From Alphaproteobacteria bacterium (GTDB lineage: Bacteria > Pseudomonadota > Alphaproteobacteria > SMXP01): a stretch of 15,277 bases of DNA. The stretch is from the NCBI GenBank assembly GCA_028280675.1, contig JANQLI010000090.1, positions 1-15,277 of the forward strand. The letters are read 5' to 3'. Below, piece by piece: positions 7,413 through 13,537 of this stretch. A program made the translations under genes and the position numbers. How positions within the stretch are numbered: position 1 is the first letter of the stretch; each line of letters starts with the position of its first letter. The notes beneath the pieces are model-generated. The model searched no databases and was not told the DNA's origin. It was given only the letters and a program-made list of their open reading frames with translations.

Positions 7413-9620
7413 TTATTCCGGTCTAAGTGATTTGCGAAACTGCTGAAGTGTGATCGGAGTAGGGGTGATGCTCACATGCCTTTGATTGCTGGACCATCCA
7501 TCCGCGAAGTATATTTTGCGATTGGGATAGGCAGATGCGACCTGAAGATTTTTCTCCATTCCTAAGTCTCGTGCAAAGAGAGGGCTTGTGGATGATGAGT
7601 TGAAATTATTCAGCCAAATAGCATTCTCAAATTCATCTTCAAAATCGCTTGAAATGAATATAATGCTATTCTGATAAATATCTTGAGTTGAAAGAATGTA
7701 ATACTCAGGATGTCCATCACGAAAATCTGGATATTTGTTAAAGCTAAGCCAATTCATGAACACAAATATTGAGCACAAACACAGAAATCCGATGCCTGCT
7801 GTCATGCGTTCGGGCGCCATTTGAGAGGGGTAGATCTCCCTAAATTTCTTTGCGCAGAGGATAAGTCCAGATCCCGATAGGATAAACATCGGTACAATGA
7901 TCAAAAACCAATAACGAGGACCGATATAAAAACTCGCGGAAAACCAATAAAGCGTATAAGCGCTAACTGTCAGCGCACTAATGGTCAGCATGGCGGCTGT
8001 TAATTTTGACCATTTCCCCCACAAGACGAAAATGAGCACAAAAATGACAGATCCTATTCCCCACCCGAAAAGTTCGAAATTGAGCGCATAAAACATCTGT
8101 TGGGCTTGGACGAGTGCTTCAAAAGGGCTGTGACCTGGATAGGGATCAAGCCTTCCCCAGTTTGGCTGCGGCCCAATATCTGCTCCAAAGCCAAGTTGAT
8201 TTGCCCCGATACCCCATAACTTATCTAAGTAGGTATTTAATGGCGTTTGGAAAAGGCTGCCTGTTAAGTGTGCATTGTACGGAAAGATCAGTCCTCCAAC
8301 GGCTAGACATCCGGCGCCGTAAAATAGAGGTGTGGTCCATTGCGTTCGGACCTTCAAATAGATGAGCGTCCACAAACCTGTAAGGGTCCCGATGACCAAT
8401 CCGTCCAAGGGGCGTGTCAGGAACACCATTCCCATAAGACCACCTGCGATAAGGGGTGCATAAAATGTCGGTCGGTCATGCGTCTTTATCAGTAGACACC
8501 ATGCCCCTAAAATCAAGAAATAAACCAGCGTGTGGGACATAAGCGTGGAGGATGTTGCCAAAAACCATGGGGATATCGCCATGAGGCATGTGATAAGGTT
8601 TGCGGTTCCTCGATCCATTATTGATCGGACGAAGAAATGAAAGAGAAGAATGCTCATTGCGGCCATAAGCGGATTGAGAAGCCAATATACGTTAAAAATA
8701 ATGCCAACGGCTAACACCATTGGCCAACCTGGCGGCCATGTTGCAAACCATTTCCCATCATAGGAATCGATGAGGTATGTGCCGAAGGCTTCGTCTAAAG
8801 GGGGGTGGGGAAGAGGAAGCGTCAGCATACCTTGAGAAAAATATTTGGCATGGAAAAAATAAGTCGTTTCATCGACGCGCGGTATGCCATCAAACACCAC
8901 AACACTGATAAAGGTGCAAATCCCGAATGTCGTGCAGGCAAACCAATGCGGTAAGCGTTTATCCAGTCGCTTGATTTGGCCATCGTCGCCTGGTCTACTG
9001 AAGTTTTGTTTGACTGCTGTGCTAAGCGCTTCTAATGAACTGGCTGGTAGTGAAATCACTAAGGCAATAAAACTGAAAAAGTTTAAAGCAAGGAAAGCAG
9101 ACCCGATAATGAGTTGTTCAATAAAAGAGCGATAGTCATAATCCACGATCTGTCTCATTGCGCTCATAGACCCGCCGCACAGAACGAGCAGGACTAAAAT
9201 GACGCGCAACCAACCGACTTTACTTATAACACGTTGGGCATGTGTAAATATGTTATTTCGCAATAAGACGAAGACGCCTGTGATTCCTTGTAGGGCGAGT
9301 GCCGATAACATAACGTAGGAGAAATCAGAGGTTGGGCGAATGCGAACAACTTGGAACCAAATCGGTTGCTTCAAGGCCAGTTGAGCGCCGTATCCAATCA
9401 AAAACGTTGCTGCAACAAGTCCTGCAATCTGCCATGGGGTGCGCAGAGTGAAGCCAATTATGCCAATGGCCATAGCGACAATCATAAGCCACCAGTATTC
9501 GTTGGAAGCGAGCGCACCGGGGTTAAAAAATTTAATAAAAGCAAATATGAAGAGAAGCGCCGCGATGATACTTGAAAGCGCTCTGAAAGATGTCTGTGCC
9601 CTGCTATTGTCGGTCGTCAT
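7413..9620 (-). CDS. GT-C membrane glycosyltransferase, GT39/ArnT-like
   Basis: A 735-residue polytopic membrane protein. After about 225 residues with several hydrophobic helices, a GT-C core begins: a helix leads into PRVDETTYFFHAKYF, where the D250-E251 pair sits in the first outside loop, the catalytic position in GT39/GT83 enzymes. FATWPPGWP (about 292-300) follows, then alternating helices up to about residue 615. A soluble C-terminal tail contains ARDLGMEKN and AYPNRKIYFADG, a pattern common at the end of such proteins. These enzymes move a sugar from a polyprenyl-phosphate carrier to an acceptor on the periplasmic side. A frame upstream to 9716 is open, but I chose the ATG at 9620. 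A TATAAT box (9683-9678) lies in that upstream stretch, so transcription probably starts inside it. The gene is convergent with the ArnE-like flippase. Acceptor and sugar are unknown. Confidence 0.8.
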   Translation of the reverse strand: MTTDNSRAQTSFRALSSIIAALLFIFAFIKFFNPGALASNEYWWLMIVAMAIGIIGFTLRTPWQIAGLVAATFLIGYGAQLALKQPIWFQVVRIRPTSDFSYVMLSALALQGITGVFVLLRNNIFTHAQRVISKVGWLRVILVLLVLCGGSMSAMRQIVDYDYRSFIEQLIIGSAFLALNFFSFIALVISLPASSLEALSTAVKQNFSRPGDDGQIKRLDKRLPHWFACTTFGICTFISVVVFDGIPRVDETTYFFHAKYFSQGMLTLPLPHPPLDEAFGTYLIDSYDGKWFATWPPGWPMVLAVGIIFNVYWLLNPLMAAMSILLFHFFVRSIMDRGTANLITCLMAISPWFLATSSTLMSHTLVYFLILGAWCLLIKTHDRPTFYAPLIAGGLMGMVFLTRPLDGLVIGTLTGLWTLIYLKVRTQWTTPLFYGAGCLAVGGLIFPYNAHLTGSLFQTPLNTYLDKLWGIGANQLGFGADIGPQPNWGRLDPYPGHSPFEALVQAQQMFYALNFELFGWGIGSVIFVLIFVLWGKWSKLTAAMLTISALTVSAYTLYWFSASFYIGPRYWFLIIVPMFILSGSGLILCAKKFREIYPSQMAPERMTAGIGFLCLCSIFVFMNWLSFNKYPDFRDGHPEYYILSTQDIYQNSIIFISSDFEDEFENAIWLNNFNSSSTSPLFARDLGMEKNLQVASAYPNRKIYFADGWSSNQRHVSITPTPITLQQFRKSLRPE

Positions 9621-9677
9621 GCTTCTTGTCTCTCTCAAGCGCTTTGCCCTGGTCGGACTATTCAATACGCAGGCCAT

Positions 9678-9708
9678 ATTATAAAGAAGAAACCTACGAA
9701 GGGTTAAG
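9678..9708 (-). promoter_or_regulatory. Candidate sigma70-type promoter for the GT-C gene
   Basis: Reading the minus strand, a consensus TATAAT lies at 9683-9678. A TTAACC hexamer about 18 bases upstream could be the -35. Transcription would start near 9671, giving a leader of about 50 bases before the ATG at 9620. The -10 is perfect and the -35 is poor. This placement is also the reason the longer open frame starting at 9716 is not used. Confidence 0.4.
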
Positions 9709-9830
9709 ATAGGCACAAAATCCGGCCATAGCGAAGACTTGGTGAGACAGTATCTTTACTACTGAAATGCGGTAAATACTGATGGTTTGATGTCCATGTA
9801 GGTCTCTAAGTAAGCAGCGCGTCGAACATG

Positions 9831-9859
9831 TTGACCTGCCTCTCTGCATTTGGCACATT
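9831..9859 (+). promoter_or_regulatory. Weak candidate promoter upstream of the leader ORF and DUF2892 gene
   Basis: TTGACC (9831-9836) is separated by 17 bases from CACATT (9854-9859), which matches TATAAT at three of six positions. Transcription would start near 9867, upstream of the inverted repeat at 9880-9909 and of the leader ORF. The -35 is good, the -10 is poor, and no other pair in the gap fits better. Confidence 0.25.
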
Positions 9860-9879
9860 TTTGGCTGGAATTTTCCATT

Positions 9880-9909
9880 GATTCTCTTAAGCATGGGAAT
9901 AGGAGAATC
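9880..9909 (+). repeat. Inverted repeat that would mask the leader ORF's Shine-Dalgarno sequence
   Basis: GATTCTC at 9880-9886 is the exact reverse complement of GAGAATC at 9903-9909, with 16 bases between. The right arm overlaps the AGGAGA ribosome binding site (9901-9906) of the 17-codon ORF at 9911. In RNA this hairpin would partly hide that site. As DNA it could instead be a repressor operator. The repeat is seen directly; its role is inferred. Confidence 0.45.
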
Positions 9910-9910
9910 T

Positions 9911-9964
9911 ATGGTGATCCAATCATCGCAATGTTGCGTAGATCTACTCAACAAAGGATGCTGA
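9911..9964 (+). CDS. Putative 17-residue cysteine-rich leader peptide
   Basis: A short ORF, MVIQSSQCCVDLLNKGC, with three cysteines in 17 residues. Its ATG follows AGGAG (9901-9905) at five bases, a much better Shine-Dalgarno sequence and spacing than most genes here. It ends in TGA at 9962-9964, three bases before the ATG of the DUF2892 gene, and is in the same frame as it. It also contains the AAGGA (9954-9958) used by that gene. Translation of this ORF would therefore affect initiation of the next gene. Cys codons at positions 8, 9 and 17 make a cysteine- or sulfur-responsive leader plausible, since DUF2892 domains often accompany rhodanese (sulfur transfer) modules. It could also be chance: no homology can be judged for so short a peptide. 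Confidence 0.4.
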   Translation: MVIQSSQCCVDLLNKGC

Positions 9965-9967
9965 GGC

Positions 9968-10189
9968 ATGATAGAACGTAATCTTGGAAATCTTGAAAGA
10001 GTTATTCGGTTGCTTTTTGCCATCGGTTTAACGGTTTGGGCTCTGTCGCAACCTTCACTTGAACTTGTTGAAATTTTTGTTCTGGCCGTAGCCGTGATGC
10101 TTGCAATTAATGGCATTTTTTCGAGATGTTATTTTTGGTATATTTTTAACCTGAATACCTACAAAACTGAAGATAGCAGCATAGACTGA
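9968..10189 (+). CDS. DUF2892 (YgaP-type transmembrane domain) small membrane protein
   Basis: A 73-residue protein with a short amphipathic start (IERNLGNLERVIRLL) and two hydrophobic helices at about 11-28 and 32-50, followed by FSRCYFWYIFNLNT. This layout, including the Asn-x-Gly-x-x-x-R start and the single Cys (C54) after helix 2, matches the DUF2892 domain. In YgaP that domain anchors a rhodanese; here no rhodanese is fused or adjacent. AAGGA at 9954-9958 lies nine bases before the ATG, inside the upstream leader ORF. The stop codon (10187-10189) lies within the left arm of a 14-base hairpin. The gene is convergent with the TetR regulator. The family is fairly clear; a role in sulfur handling is only inferred from the family. 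Confidence 0.75.
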   Translation: MIERNLGNLERVIRLLFAIGLTVWALSQPSLELVEIFVLAVAVMLAINGIFSRCYFWYIFNLNTYKTEDSSID

Positions 10190-10213
10190 AGGTTTTTTGA
10201 ACCTTCAGTCTAT
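10181..10213. terminator. 14-base perfect hairpin between convergent genes, probable terminator
   Basis: The arms at 10181-10194 and 10200-10213 are perfect reverse complements over 14 bases with a five-base loop. The left arm includes the stop codon of the DUF2892 gene. On the plus strand a TATTTTTT run follows at about nine bases, somewhat far for a classical intrinsic terminator. No U-run follows on the minus strand. It sits between two converging genes, which fits a terminator or transcript-end stabiliser; an operator is less likely there. Confidence 0.6.
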
Positions 10214-10230
10214 AATCTCATATTTTTTAG

Positions 10231-10860
10231 TTAGTCGGGTGTTTCAGAAGCCCGCCGCGCATGATCTACGATGACCTGAATCAAATGTTTAACTTCATTC
10301 CAGCCATCATCTGTGCTCAGATCAATATCGAAATAGTTCGGCGTATGCCTTGACCGCAGCGCGAGATAGGAAATCGCAGCAAATAAAATGAGTATCAAGC
10401 TACGGTTATCATCGTCCAGATAACGAGGGTTTTTCATAAGTCGTCTGACACTTGCTTGACGTGCTTGGCTCCGCAAGGCATTGAAGGCTTCTGAGACCTC
10501 GCTTGTCCCCACAAGTTCTTCCGCCAGAAACTCAAGCGTGACGGGGTGTGACAAGAAATGATCAGCGGTGCGTAGGAGGTCGAACGCGAGAAGATCTTTA
10601 AGATCATCAAAGCGCTCTTCTCCAGCCCCCTCGGGAGGATAAGGATCAAGAAATGCACCCCGTCGTTCGCCCCATGCTTTGACCAAATCCGGTAAGTTGC
10701 CAAAATAACGATACAACAAAGGCTTGCCGACATCCGCTTCCTCTGCAATCGCCGTCAATGTTAAGTTCCGCACCCCTTTCGTAATCAACACATGTTCAAA
10801 GGCGTCTAGGATACGGTCTTCGGTGGCCAGGCGGCGGGCTTGAATTTTAGCAGTCGGCAA
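10231..10860 (-). CDS. TetR/AcrR-family transcriptional regulator
   Basis: A 209-residue repressor-type protein. Residues 12-60 form the TetR helix-turn-helix: ATEDRILDAFEHVLITKGV, then LTLTAIAEEADVGKPLLYRYFGNLPDLVKAW, with the typical YRYF at the end of the recognition helix. The rest is an all-helical ligand-binding and dimer domain whose ligand cannot be read. The start is TTG at 10860, the only reasonable start before an in-frame stop at 10872-10870, and it has no clear Shine-Dalgarno sequence. It is divergent from the exported CxxC/DoxX/SDR/DUF1330 run and separated from it by a short gap containing a repeated 12-mer, so it probably represses that run and itself. A convergent hairpin lies just past its stop codon. 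Confidence 0.93.
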   Translation of the reverse strand: MPTAKIQARRLATEDRILDAFEHVLITKGVRNLTLTAIAEEADVGKPLLYRYFGNLPDLVKAWGERRGAFLDPYPPEGAGEERFDDLKDLLAFDLLRTADHFLSHPVTLEFLAEELVGTSEVSEAFNALRSQARQASVRRLMKNPRYLDDDNRSLILILFAAISYLALRSRHTPNYFDIDLSTDDGWNEVKHLIQVIVDHARRASETPD

Positions 10861-10879
10861 GGATGCGCATCACTTTTCT

Positions 10880-10910
10880 GACAAGTAATATGTTTACAGA
10901 CAAGTAACAT
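10880..10910. promoter_or_regulatory. Direct repeat of a 12-mer, candidate TetR operator
   Basis: GACAAGTAATAT (10880-10891) recurs as GACAAGTAACAT (10899-10910), 11 of 12 bases identical, 19 bases apart. The pair lies in the gap between the TetR gene and the divergent operon, 20-50 bases upstream of the TetR start and 72-102 bases upstream of the first operon start. TGTT (10891-10894) and AACA (10906-10909) also form a small inverted repeat. Two sites spaced about two helical turns apart would suit cooperative binding of dimers. Seen directly; binding by this TetR is inferred. Confidence 0.5.
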
Positions 10911-10981
10911 TAGTGTTAAATCCTGCAGAAGTCAACTTTCAAGCCAGCGGGCAACAAAAGGGTGTCAAGAGAGAGAAGCCA

Positions 10982-11536
10982 ATGCATATAAGAATGCACG
11001 TGTTTGTTGTGATGATTCTGGGCTCCATTATGGCTCTCGCATTGCCAAGTAAAGCCCAAGTGAACGATGAGGCTTATCGTGATTATTTTCTCGTTGGCCA
11101 ATTTGGTGAAGTGTGCACGATGTGTGAGGTGGTTGTGCTGTGTGAAGCGGGTGATGTAAAGCCTTCATACACGGCCGTTCCGGATGAGGGCTCCTTCACA
11201 CTTTATCATTTGGAAACACGCACATTCTGGTCGCAGGTCTCCACCATTTGGGAGTTTTTTATTTCCAACTTTACCACTGACTCCCTTGCTAAGCGGGGGC
11301 ATACGCGGCCGGTGAATGTGTATCAAATCGATGACGGCATGTGGCAAGACGCGCAACGCGAAGACGCCCGTCTGATTCTGGACCCGGGCGTGCTTGAACT
11401 TGGTAGTACACAAATCGATCGTGTGACCCGCGCCTGGCTTGAGGCGCGCTCAGAAAACGCACTTGGGTTTTGTCAACGCCTTCCACTGTGGGATTCCCTT
11501 GATACCATTTCTCAGAACACTCAGCCTGTTGAGTAA
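10982..11536 (+). CDS. Exported protein of unknown function with CxxC motif, first gene of the TetR-linked operon
   Basis: I do not recognise this family. The 184-residue product starts with a signal peptide: hydrophobic core VFVVMILGSIMALAL, then PSKA with cleavage expected after A25. The mature part opens with ten or so residues and then GEVCTMCEVVVLCE, giving C45-x2-C48-x5-C54, with one further cysteine, C164. The spacing is compatible with a disulfide, metal site or thiol redox pair. The remainder is a mixed alpha/beta sequence rich in Trp and acidic residues with no membrane segment. I chose the ATG at 10982, after a GAGAGAGAAG purine stretch, because it places the signal peptide at the N-terminus; an in-frame upstream start at 10913 would bury it. 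The next gene, DoxX-like, begins eight bases after the stop, so the two are surely co-transcribed. Its presence next to DoxX and exported oxidoreductase-like proteins suggests an envelope redox role. Confidence 0.7.
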   Translation: MHIRMHVFVVMILGSIMALALPSKAQVNDEAYRDYFLVGQFGEVCTMCEVVVLCEAGDVKPSYTAVPDEGSFTLYHLETRTFWSQVSTIWEFFISNFTTDSLAKRGHTRPVNVYQIDDGMWQDAQREDARLILDPGVLELGSTQIDRVTRAWLEARSENALGFCQRLPLWDSLDTISQNTQPVE

Positions 11537-11544
11537 GGACTGCT

Positions 11545-12054
11545 ATGATGTCGCAAATCGCAAATGTCTGGGCTTGGAGCTGGATCAAATCTCATCCGAT
11601 CAAGTTCTCAGGTGTCATTCTTCACTTAATCCTACGCACGCTCTTCGCGGTATTCTGGCTGGCGGCTGGGATCAATAAGGTGAACAAAGATTGGCTGACG
11701 TCCGATATACTCAAGGAGATCTTCCTCGATCGCCTTACCGAAATGCCGCCGGATGCGTTTGCGGTCTTTTATCTGGAAAACTTTGCTCTGCCAATGTGGT
11801 TACTTGTGGCCTGGGTCGTGACGATTGGTGAAATTTACTCTGCTCTTGGCCTGCTTTTGGGCGTCACCACACGGATTGCCGCCGGCGTCAGTTTCTTTAT
11901 TCTGATCAACCTCGCTATCGGGGGGTATTATGATGCGTCACTCATCCCATTCTTTATTTTGAACATCGCGTTTTTCTGGTGGCCTTCAGGACATTGGTTA
12001 GGGTTTGATCGTGCGCTCTCGAAGAGATATCCCGATGCGATTTGGTTTAAATAA
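11545..12054 (+). CDS. DoxX-family membrane protein
   Basis: A 169-residue inner-membrane protein with four hydrophobic segments (about 22-42, 80-105, 108-127, 132-147). The signature fits DoxX: RTLFAVFWLAAGINKV in the first helix, then VVTIGEIYSALGLLLGVTTRIAA with the conserved Gly-Glu (G95-E96) at the helix 2-3 region. DoxX proteins relate to the small subunit of thiosulfate:quinone oxidoreductase, and in some bacteria they work with oxidoreductases in thiol or oxidative-stress defence. The ATG at 11545 is preceded by AAGGA at 11535-11539, which overlaps the stop of the upstream gene; an ATG at 11548 is equally possible. Tight spacing shows an operon with the exported CxxC protein, and an 83-base gap leads to the SDR gene. 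Family call good; partner and electron donor are not known. Confidence 0.85.
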   Translation: MMSQIANVWAWSWIKSHPIKFSGVILHLILRTLFAVFWLAAGINKVNKDWLTSDILKEIFLDRLTEMPPDAFAVFYLENFALPMWLLVAWVVTIGEIYSALGLLLGVTTRIAAGVSFFILINLAIGGYYDASLIPFFILNIAFFWWPSGHWLGFDRALSKRYPDAIWFK

Positions 12055-12137
12055 ACATAATGTCTCTGATGATGACAAAGAAATCATGGCTTGTGTGGCC
12101 ATTATTGGTGACGCTGGTAACTAAAGGTGACTGAAAC

Positions 12138-12920
12138 ATGAATAAAAAAATGATAGCATTTGGGTGGGTGCTCGTATGCGCACTATCACTTCTGACTCCA
12201 AGTTTCGCTGTCGCAGAGACGACAGTCCTGGTCACAGGTTCGAATCGTGGTCTTGGCTATGAATTCACTCGGCAATATGCTGAACGTGGTTACAACATCA
12301 TAGCAACAGCGCGCAAACCCGAAAAAGCCGAGGCTCTTCAAGCTCTTGCTGCTGAAAATCCAAACATCATCATTGAAAAACTTGATGTGACAGATTTAGC
12401 GGCGATTGATGCTCTTGCGGACAAATATACTGACCAACCTATTGATATCTTGATCAACAACGCAGGTGTCACAGGCGATCCGTTCAAAACGCAAATGTTG
12501 GGGAAGATTGATTATTCGATTTTTGATTTAGTGATGCATGTCAACGTCATGGGGCCACTTAAAATCGCCGAGGCATTTTTATCAAATGTTGAGGTCAGCG
12601 AACAAAAGAAAATTATCTCCGTCTCCAGCAGCATGGGATCGATTAGTAAAACGTTTGGCACGGGATACTTTTATCGCTCAAGCAAGGCGGCCCTGAATAT
12701 GACGATGGCAACTTTGGCTAAGGAAGTGAAGAGCAAAGGAATTGTTATTGGTCTCGTCAATCCCGGCCCAACGGCAACCGATATGATGAAAAATTTCTCA
12801 GGGGCATCACTGCGCGACCCTGTTGAGGCGACGACTGATATGATTCGCAATATCGACAACCTGACCATTGAGACAACAGGCGCTTTCCTGCAATATGATG
12901 GTAGTACGCTTCCTTGGTAA
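12138..12920 (+). CDS. Short-chain dehydrogenase/reductase with N-terminal signal peptide
   Basis: A 260-residue classical SDR with a complete active site. The NAD(P) loop is TGSNRGLG (33-40), NNAG is at 107-110, and the catalytic set is N136, S164 (SVSSSMGS), Y179 and K183 (YRSSK). PGPTATDM (209-216) is the cofactor-closing stretch. Unusually, residues 1-26 form a Sec-type signal peptide (KK, a hydrophobic core to about L19, AVA cleavage site) placed before the first beta strand, ETTVLVTG. There is no twin arginine or lipobox. AAAGGTGA at 12123-12130 lies seven bases before the ATG, so the start is well supported. If exported, the enzyme would need cofactor or a different role in the periplasm. 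It follows DoxX and precedes a second exported protein. Substrate unknown. Confidence 0.9.
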   Translation: MNKKMIAFGWVLVCALSLLTPSFAVAETTVLVTGSNRGLGYEFTRQYAERGYNIIATARKPEKAEALQALAAENPNIIIEKLDVTDLAAIDALADKYTDQPIDILINNAGVTGDPFKTQMLGKIDYSIFDLVMHVNVMGPLKIAEAFLSNVEVSEQKKIISVSSSMGSISKTFGTGYFYRSSKAALNMTMATLAKEVKSKGIVIGLVNPGPTATDMMKNFSGASLRDPVEATTDMIRNIDNLTIETTGAFLQYDGSTLPW

Positions 12921-12984
12921 AGAGAATAAGCCGCAGAAGTGATCCAATACTGTGATGATTTGAGGCAAACAAAGGATGCATACG

Positions 12985-13392
12985 ATGAAAGTGGTAAAAA
13001 TTATCCTTTCGGCTCTGATCATTGTGACAATGGCTGCAAGTATGAATGGACCGTCACAGGCAGACGAGCCGCAACGCCCTGGATATATGGTTGTCATTGG
13101 CAATGGGGTTGATCCAGCAAAGATGGGGCCTTACGCACAAGCAGCCGTGCCCCTTTTGCTGCAATACCAGGGCAAGCTTCTCTTTGCCACGGAAGAAGGG
13201 AAAACCGACGTGATTGAAGGTGGCCCATTCCCAGGCTCTATTCGGGTTTTTGAATTTCCAAGTCTTCAAAGCGCCCGTGACTTCTATCACTCAGATGAAT
13301 ATCAAAAAGCCATTCCGTTACGTTTGGGAAATGGCAAGATTGACGTCATTCTTTCAGATGCCTTTGTGCCTGACCCAAAATGGATGCAGTGA
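12985..13392 (+). CDS. DUF1330 protein with signal peptide
   Basis: A 135-residue protein whose mature part matches the DUF1330 dimeric alpha/beta barrel fold. It has a Tyr-containing helix PYAQAAVPLLLQYQGKLLFAT, the V-I-E-G turn (76-79), VFEFPSLQSARDFYHSDEYQ (88-107) and a final strand IDVILSDAF. The Pfam family is small, usually cytoplasmic and of unknown function. Here residues 1-26 (KVVK, a hydrophobic core, SQA cleavage) form a signal peptide. I chose the ATG at 12985 because AAGG at 12972-12975 lies nine bases upstream; an ATG at 12976 overlaps that site and is three codons longer. It is the last gene of the TetR-linked run, 64 bases after the SDR, and faces the TonB receptor. Together with the exported SDR it points to a small-molecule or redox role in the periplasm, which is inference. 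Confidence 0.82.
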   Translation: MKVVKIILSALIIVTMAASMNGPSQADEPQRPGYMVVIGNGVDPAKMGPYAQAAVPLLLQYQGKLLFATEEGKTDVIEGGPFPGSIRVFEFPSLQSARDFYHSDEYQKAIPLRLGNGKIDVILSDAFVPDPKWMQ

Positions 13393-13432
13393 ATGAAAGT
13401 CAGCTGTAAAGGTTGATCTCATTGAAGACAAA

Positions 13433-13476
13433 GGCCCGGCGCGCGGAAGCTATCTGGTAGCTCAACTCACCGGGCC
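13433..13476 (-). terminator. GC-rich hairpin, probable terminator of the TonB receptor gene
   Basis: GGCCCGG (13433-13439) pairs with CCGGGCC (13470-13476), and a nested AGCTA/TAGCT stem (13448-13452 with 13458-13462) lies inside. On the minus strand the outer stem is followed by TTTGTCTTC, a moderately U-rich tail, placing it as a terminator about 60 bases after the receptor stop codon. On the plus strand no U-run follows. The whole gap 13393-13537 between the two converging genes holds nothing else. Confidence 0.5.
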
Positions 13477-13537
13477 CTGAATAATGGAAATGAACGCTAG
13501 GGCTGGCCCACCCTGCATTCCATTCTATCGTTATATG

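Noticed and set aside
9694..10116. 140-codon minus-strand ORF across the leader/DUF2892 region
   Set aside because: Low-complexity Ser/Thr/Arg-rich translation with no family resemblance; antisense to a gene with clear DUF2892 character.
12060..12134. 24-codon ORF (MSLMMTKKSWLVWPLL...) in the DoxX-SDR gap
   Set aside because: It has a signal-peptide-like look but no Shine-Dalgarno sequence before its ATG, and the SDR gene has its own good site inside it. Probably chance.
13433..13478. tRNA-like look of the GC-rich hairpin after the TonB receptor
   Set aside because: Only one nested stem can be drawn; there is no anticodon arm, T-loop or acceptor end, so it is treated as a terminator.
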